The translations under genes and the position numbers were made by a program. A stretch of DNA of 41,534 nt from Rhodobacter sp. (GTDB lineage Bacteria; Pseudomonadota; Alphaproteobacteria; Rhodobacterales; Rhodobacteraceae): NCBI GenBank assembly GCA_027484145.1, contig JAIXUH010000001.1, positions 1 through 41,534 of the forward strand. Direction: 5' to 3'. Under the pieces are notes generated by a model that had not been told where the DNA came from, did not search any database, and worked only from the letters and a program-made list of their open reading frames with translations. Positions 33,601-39,600 of the stretch are shown here, in pieces (positions within the stretch are counted from its first letter, which is position 1; every line of letters starts with the position of its first letter).

Positions 33601-36600
33601 GCAAAACGAACCTTCCATCGCGGCACTGTCCACGGGTGGCTTTGTCATCGCATGGCGCGACGATTCCGGCACAGACGGAAGCAGTTCAGGGGTGTTTGCG
33701 CAGCGGTTCGATGCGGCGGGCAACCGCGTGGGTGGCGAATTCCTCGTCAACGAAATGACGTCAACCCAGCAATTTGACCCCGAGGTCATTGCGCTGCCGG
33801 GTGGTGGCTTTGCCATAGCCTATTCGGACAACTCGGGCGCTGACGGCAACGGCGGCGGTGTGTTCATCCAGTTCTATGCCGCTGATGGCAGCCGGATCGA
33901 CAACCCGGTTTCCGTCAGAACATCCGGCGACGGCGGACAGTCTGAAGGCGCGCTGACGCTGCTGACCAGTGGCGCGATCATTGCCGCGTGGCAAGAAGCA
34001 TCAGCGACGGGCGACTTTTCCGTAGACATTCTGCACCGGATTCTTGGCACGCCCGCAACCTTTGCCGGAACGGCCCTAAACCCGGTCATCACTGACCTTG
34101 ATGATGTGACGGTGCCGCAGGCTTCCGCAGCGACGGCCCGTGTGATTGATGATGCGGTGTCGGTCCTTGACCCTGATTCCGCGAATTTCGACGGCGGCAG
34201 CCTGAACTTGGTCTGGTTGAACCACCGCACGACGGCCAACGATCAGCTTGGCTTTGCCGCTGGTGGCCGCGTCAGCGTGGTCGGCAATGCAGTGTCGGTG
34301 GATGGCATCCAGATCGGCACGATCGATGCCGTTCTGAACGGCGTGAACGGTGTCGGTCTGCGCATTGCGTTTGATGTGGATGCCACGCCCGCCCGCGTGT
34401 CTTTGCTGCTGGAGGCGCTAACCTATGCCAACACGGCGGCCTCTCCGGCGACTGGCGTGCGCGAACTGGGGTTCACCCTGACCGATGGCGACGGCGGCGT
34501 GTCTGATCCGGTCAGCGTGTCCATCAACATCGGCACACCTGCCACAGTGACCATCGCCCTGACCGACCTTGCCACGGACCTGGTGGTTGCCGAAGCCGCA
34601 GCACAATCGACGGACGGCGTCGCCTTGGACACAGCGGTCGATTTTGACTATTCCGGTGCGGCGGGTCTTTCGGGGGGGGCTGTCGAGGTCAGCTATGCGG
34701 ACGCCTCGGTGTCGCGCGAGTCGAGTGCGTTTGAAACCCTGCGGGTGGCCAGCATTGGCACCGGTGTGGGGCAGATCTCGGTCGCGGGCAACGTGATCAG
34801 CTTTCAGGGCGTTGCCTTTGCCACGATCGATGCGGTTCAGAACGGCCTTGCCGGTGGCACCTTGCGGCTGCTGTTGGGGGCAGGGGCTACTGCACCGGCG
34901 GTCGAGGCGCTGATCGAGGCGCTGCGCTATCGCAACACATCTGACGGCGTGCTTGAGGACCGGGATATCCGGATCAGGGTGACCGACGCCGGTTCCGGCA
35001 CCACGGGGTTCCAGACGATCTCTATCGTCAACACGCCCGAGGATGACGGCGGTCTGCAACCCGAAGGCGGCGAGACGCAGGTCAACACCTTTACCAACAG
35101 CATCCAGGAAGAAGCCGAAGTCTTTGCTCTTTCCTCTGGCGGCTTTGTGGCGGTCTGGCAGTCGTTTAATCAGGATTCCCCCAACACCTATGGTGTGTTT
35201 GTCCAGCGATTTGGCGCAGATGGCAGCCCGATCGGGCCGGAAGTCCGCGTTGGCACCTCGGGCATCGGCAACCAGACCGAGCCTGCGGGCATAGGTCTGG
35301 CAACCGGCGGCTATGTGGTGACATGGACCGACGACACGGCCGATGACTCGGGGTCGGGCGTGCGGGCACAGATCTTTGCAGCCGATGGCACGCCGGGGAC
35401 AATCTTTACGGTCAACGCGCAAACCTCGTCCACCCAGTCCGCGCCGACCATTGTGCAACTTGGCAACGGGAACCTGTTGTTCGCGTGGGAGGCGGTGACC
35501 TCTGCCGGATCTGGCGATGGCAATGGGACCGGTGTTACCGGGCGGATCTTTACGTCAGCGGGCGCGCTGGTGACGGGTGATTTCGTTCTGAATCCCACCA
35601 CGCTGAACGCCCAGTCCGACGTTGAAGTTGCCCTGAACGGGGCCAACGGCTTTGTCGTTGTCTATCGCAGCGAAGGCACCGATGGCTCGTCTGGCGGCAT
35701 CTACTTTCAGCGCTATGATGGGGCGGGCGCGCGCGTTGGCGTCGAGGTGCGGGCCAACACCACCACCTCGGGCAACCAGAACGACCCGGCCATCGCGCGC
35801 TTGGCGGACGGCGGCTTTGTCATCACCTGGACGGATGACACCGTGGGTGACGGGGCGGGGCAAGCCATCTATCTGCAGCGGTTCACGGCTGCCGGGGCGC
35901 CGGTGGGCGGGCAGGTCATCGTCAACACGCTGCCCTCTTCGCAGCAGTTCCAGTCAGACATCACCGAATTGCCCGATGGTGGCTGGCTGGTCAGCTGGTC
36001 AGACAGCAGCGGCATTCTGGGCAGCAGTTTTGACATCTATGCGCAGCAGTTTGCGGCCGATGGCAGCCGCGTTGACGGCATGTTCCGCATCAACGAACAG
36101 ACCGAAACGTCGCAAAGCAACAGCAGCCTTGTGACCTTGTCGGATGGCCGCGTGGCTGCGGTCTGGATTTCGGAAACCAGCGGCGCTGCCGGTGACGGGT
36201 CGAGCCGCGGTGTGTTCCTGCGCGTCTTGGGCGACGGTGTGTCTGCTGCCGGGGCAGGGGCGCCCACGATCGAAGGCGTGCCCGAAACGGTGACCCTGAC
36301 CGAAGCTCAGGTAAACGCGGGCTTTGTGGCGCTTTTCCCCAACCGTCTGACCGTTTCGGACGCTGACAGTGCCAATTTCCTGAATGGTCGGCTTGAGATC
36401 ACCCGCGCGATCAATTCCGACAGTGGCGTGCAGTTTTCGGCCCCCGACAATGGCGCGCAGGATGATCTGACCTTTGCCTCGGCGCGCGTGTCGCTTGTCG
36501 GTGGCACCGTCAGTGTTGATGGCGTGGCAATTGGCGTGCTTGTGGCGAATGGTCAGGATGGCGTGCCGCTGTCGGTGACGTTCAACGCCAACGCAACAGC

Positions 36601-39600
36601 GGCGCGGATCGAGGCGCTGCTGGATGCGCTGTCCTATCGCAACATCAGTAATGACCCCGAAGCCACGCGCGACCTGCGCATCGTGCTGACGGATGGCGAT
36701 GGCGGCTTTGTGCAGTCGGAACTGATTTCCTTGGTGATCACGCCACAGGCGGAATCTTTCGTGCCAATGGGGGGCGATCAGCGGGTCAATTCCGAAACGG
36801 CCAGCTCACAATCTGATCCGGCTGTGGCGGTCCTGTCGGGTGGCGGGCATGTCGTTGTCTGGTCATCCGCCGCGCAAGATTTTGATCTTGATAGCGGCTC
36901 TGGCGTTTTCGGCCAGCTTTATGATGCCTTGGGCCAACCGGTCGGGCCGGAATTCCTGATCAACACCACTGTTCAGGGCTTTCAATCCGCACCGTCCGTT
37001 GTGGCGCTTAGCACGGGCGGGTTTGTCGTTGCGTGGGAAGGCACGGGCCCCGACGATACCAACGGTGTCTTTGCCCAGATCTTCACATCCGCTGGCGCGG
37101 CCGTCGGCGGGCAGATGCGGCTGAACGAATCCGCCTCGGGCACGGAAACCTCCGTGTCGCTGGCCAGCGACGCCTTTGGCCGCTTTGCTGCTGTCTGGAC
37201 CGATTCCAACGGCGATGCCAGCAGCACCGGCATCCGGGTCCGCGTGTTTGACCAGAACGGCGCCGCAGTGACGGTCGAACTTGCCGGAAACACCTTTACC
37301 ACCAGCACCCAGCAATCCCCGGCCGTGGCAGCCTTGGCTGGCGGGGGCTGGGTCGTCACATGGGAAAGCTTTGGCCAGGATACGACGAACACCTATGGCG
37401 TTTACGGCCAAAGATTCTCGGCCACCGGCGCACTGGTGGGCACCGAATTTGCCGTCAATACCTCGGTCCTGAGCAACCAGACCAATGCGTCTGTCGCGGG
37501 TCTGGCTGGCGGCGGTTTTGTGGTGGTCTGGACAGATTCAAACGGCAACGACGGGTCCGGCACGGGGATTTATGGTCAGCGCTATGATGCGGCTGGCAAC
37601 CGGGCGGGCGGTGAATTCCTTGTCAACGAAGTCGTCGTGTCCAGTCAGGATAATGCGCAGGTCGTGGCCCTGCCATCCGGCGGCTTCATGGTGGTGTTTC
37701 AGGATTCGTCAGGCTTTGACGGGTCGGGTCAGGGGGTTCTTGGCCAAAGGTATGCCGCCGATGGCAGCCGCATTGACGGGCTGATCAGTCTGGCCGAAGT
37801 GACGACAGGCACGCAAGGCAGCCCGGCCATTGCTGCAACGGTTGATGGTTTTGTGGCGGCGTGGACATCCAGCGACAACGCCTCGCTTGGGGTGTTCCAG
37901 CGGCTGTTTGAATCCCTGCCCGCGACCGATCTGTCGGGCCTGCCTGATCTGGACGCGATCAACGCCACGCTGACGGTGGCGGAAAACACGGTGAACGCGG
38001 CTCCGGTGCGCATTGATGTGAATGCGGCCGCCGTTGTGGTTGACCTCGACGGGTCGGGCTGGGGCGGCGGGTTCATCCGCGTTGATGTGCGCCAGACCAA
38101 TTCATCATCCCTGACGGGTTTCCTGAGCGAAGATGGCGCGGCGCAAGATCAGATTGGTCTGCTTCAGGCGTCCGGCATCACCATTTCCGGCAGCAACGTC
38201 ATCTTCAACGGGCTGACCGTGGCCACCATCACGCAACCCGGCACCGGGGGGCAGCCGTTTGTCTTGTCGCTGACCGCAAATGCGACGACGGCCATCGTCG
38301 AGCTTTTGGTCGAGAACCTGTCGTACCGCAACATCTCGGATGATCCTGCGGCCACCCGCATTCTGCAGATTCAGGTGGGCGACGCCGAGGGAGAGCGGTC
38401 AGACCCGGCCTTTGTCACCGTCACGGTGACTCCCGAAGCGGATGGCGCCAGCCGCGAGTTCGGGGAACGGCAGGCCAATACCTTTGAGACCGGCGCACAG
38501 AACGGCGCCGACGTGGCCGCAATCACCGGCGGCTTTGTCATGGTGTGGGAAAGCTTTGGCCAGGATGCAGTCAGCAGCACCGGCGTCTACGGGCAGCGCT
38601 TTGACCTTGACGGCAACCCGGTCGGGACCGAATTCCGCATCAACAGCACCACGGCGGGCGAGCAGACCGACCCAAATGTGATCGGGTTGCAAGGAGGCGG
38701 CTTTGCGGTCGTCTGGACGGGTATTGACGCCAGTGGCCAAGGGATTTTCCTGCAGCGCTATGATGCGGCAGGGGCACCCGTCGGCACAGAAACACCGGTC
38801 AATTCCTTTACCGTCAGCACGCAATATGCGGCCGAAGTCACCCGCCTGACCGATGGCAACATTCTGGTGACGTGGACCGGATTTGCCAGCGCCATTCCGG
38901 GTGGCAGCGGCGGCGATATCTATGGCCGGGTCTTCTCGGGGACGACCGGCACACCGCTGACGCCCGAATTCCGCGCCAACTTGTCCGTCATCAGCACGCA
39001 GGATCGGGCCTCAGTCACTGCCCTTGCCGGGGGTGGGTTTTTCATCGGCTGGGATACGGACGCGGTCGCGGGCAGTGGCGGCGACGGCAGCGGCCAATCC
39101 GTGGTGGGCCGGGTGTTCACCCCCGGCGCAGGCGGAACCTACACGGGCGGCGCAGCCGAGGTGCGGCTGAACGTGTCGACCCTGAACGCACAGGACACGC
39201 TGGCCCTGACCACGCTGACGGGCGGAAACATGGTGGCGGTCTGGGAAAGCTCGGGCACCGACGGCTCTGCCGAAGGTGTTTATGCCCGGATCTTCGATGC
39301 CACCGGCCTCGCTGTCAGCCTTGAATTCCGCGTCAACGATTTCCGCAGTTCGTCCCAATATCAACCGGCTGTTGCAGCGCTGGAAAATGGCGGCTTTGTC
39401 GTCGTCTTTACCGACGATTCCGGTCAGGACGGGTCGGGCCTTGGGGTCTTTGCGCAGCAGTTCGATGCGGCGGGCAACCGGATCGATGGCCCGATCGAGG
39501 TGAACACCCAAGATGCAAGCTCGCAGTTTGCCCCCACGGTGGCCGCGCTTCCGGGCGGCGGCTTTGTGGTGGGCTGGACCTCGAACACCTCGGGTACGGC

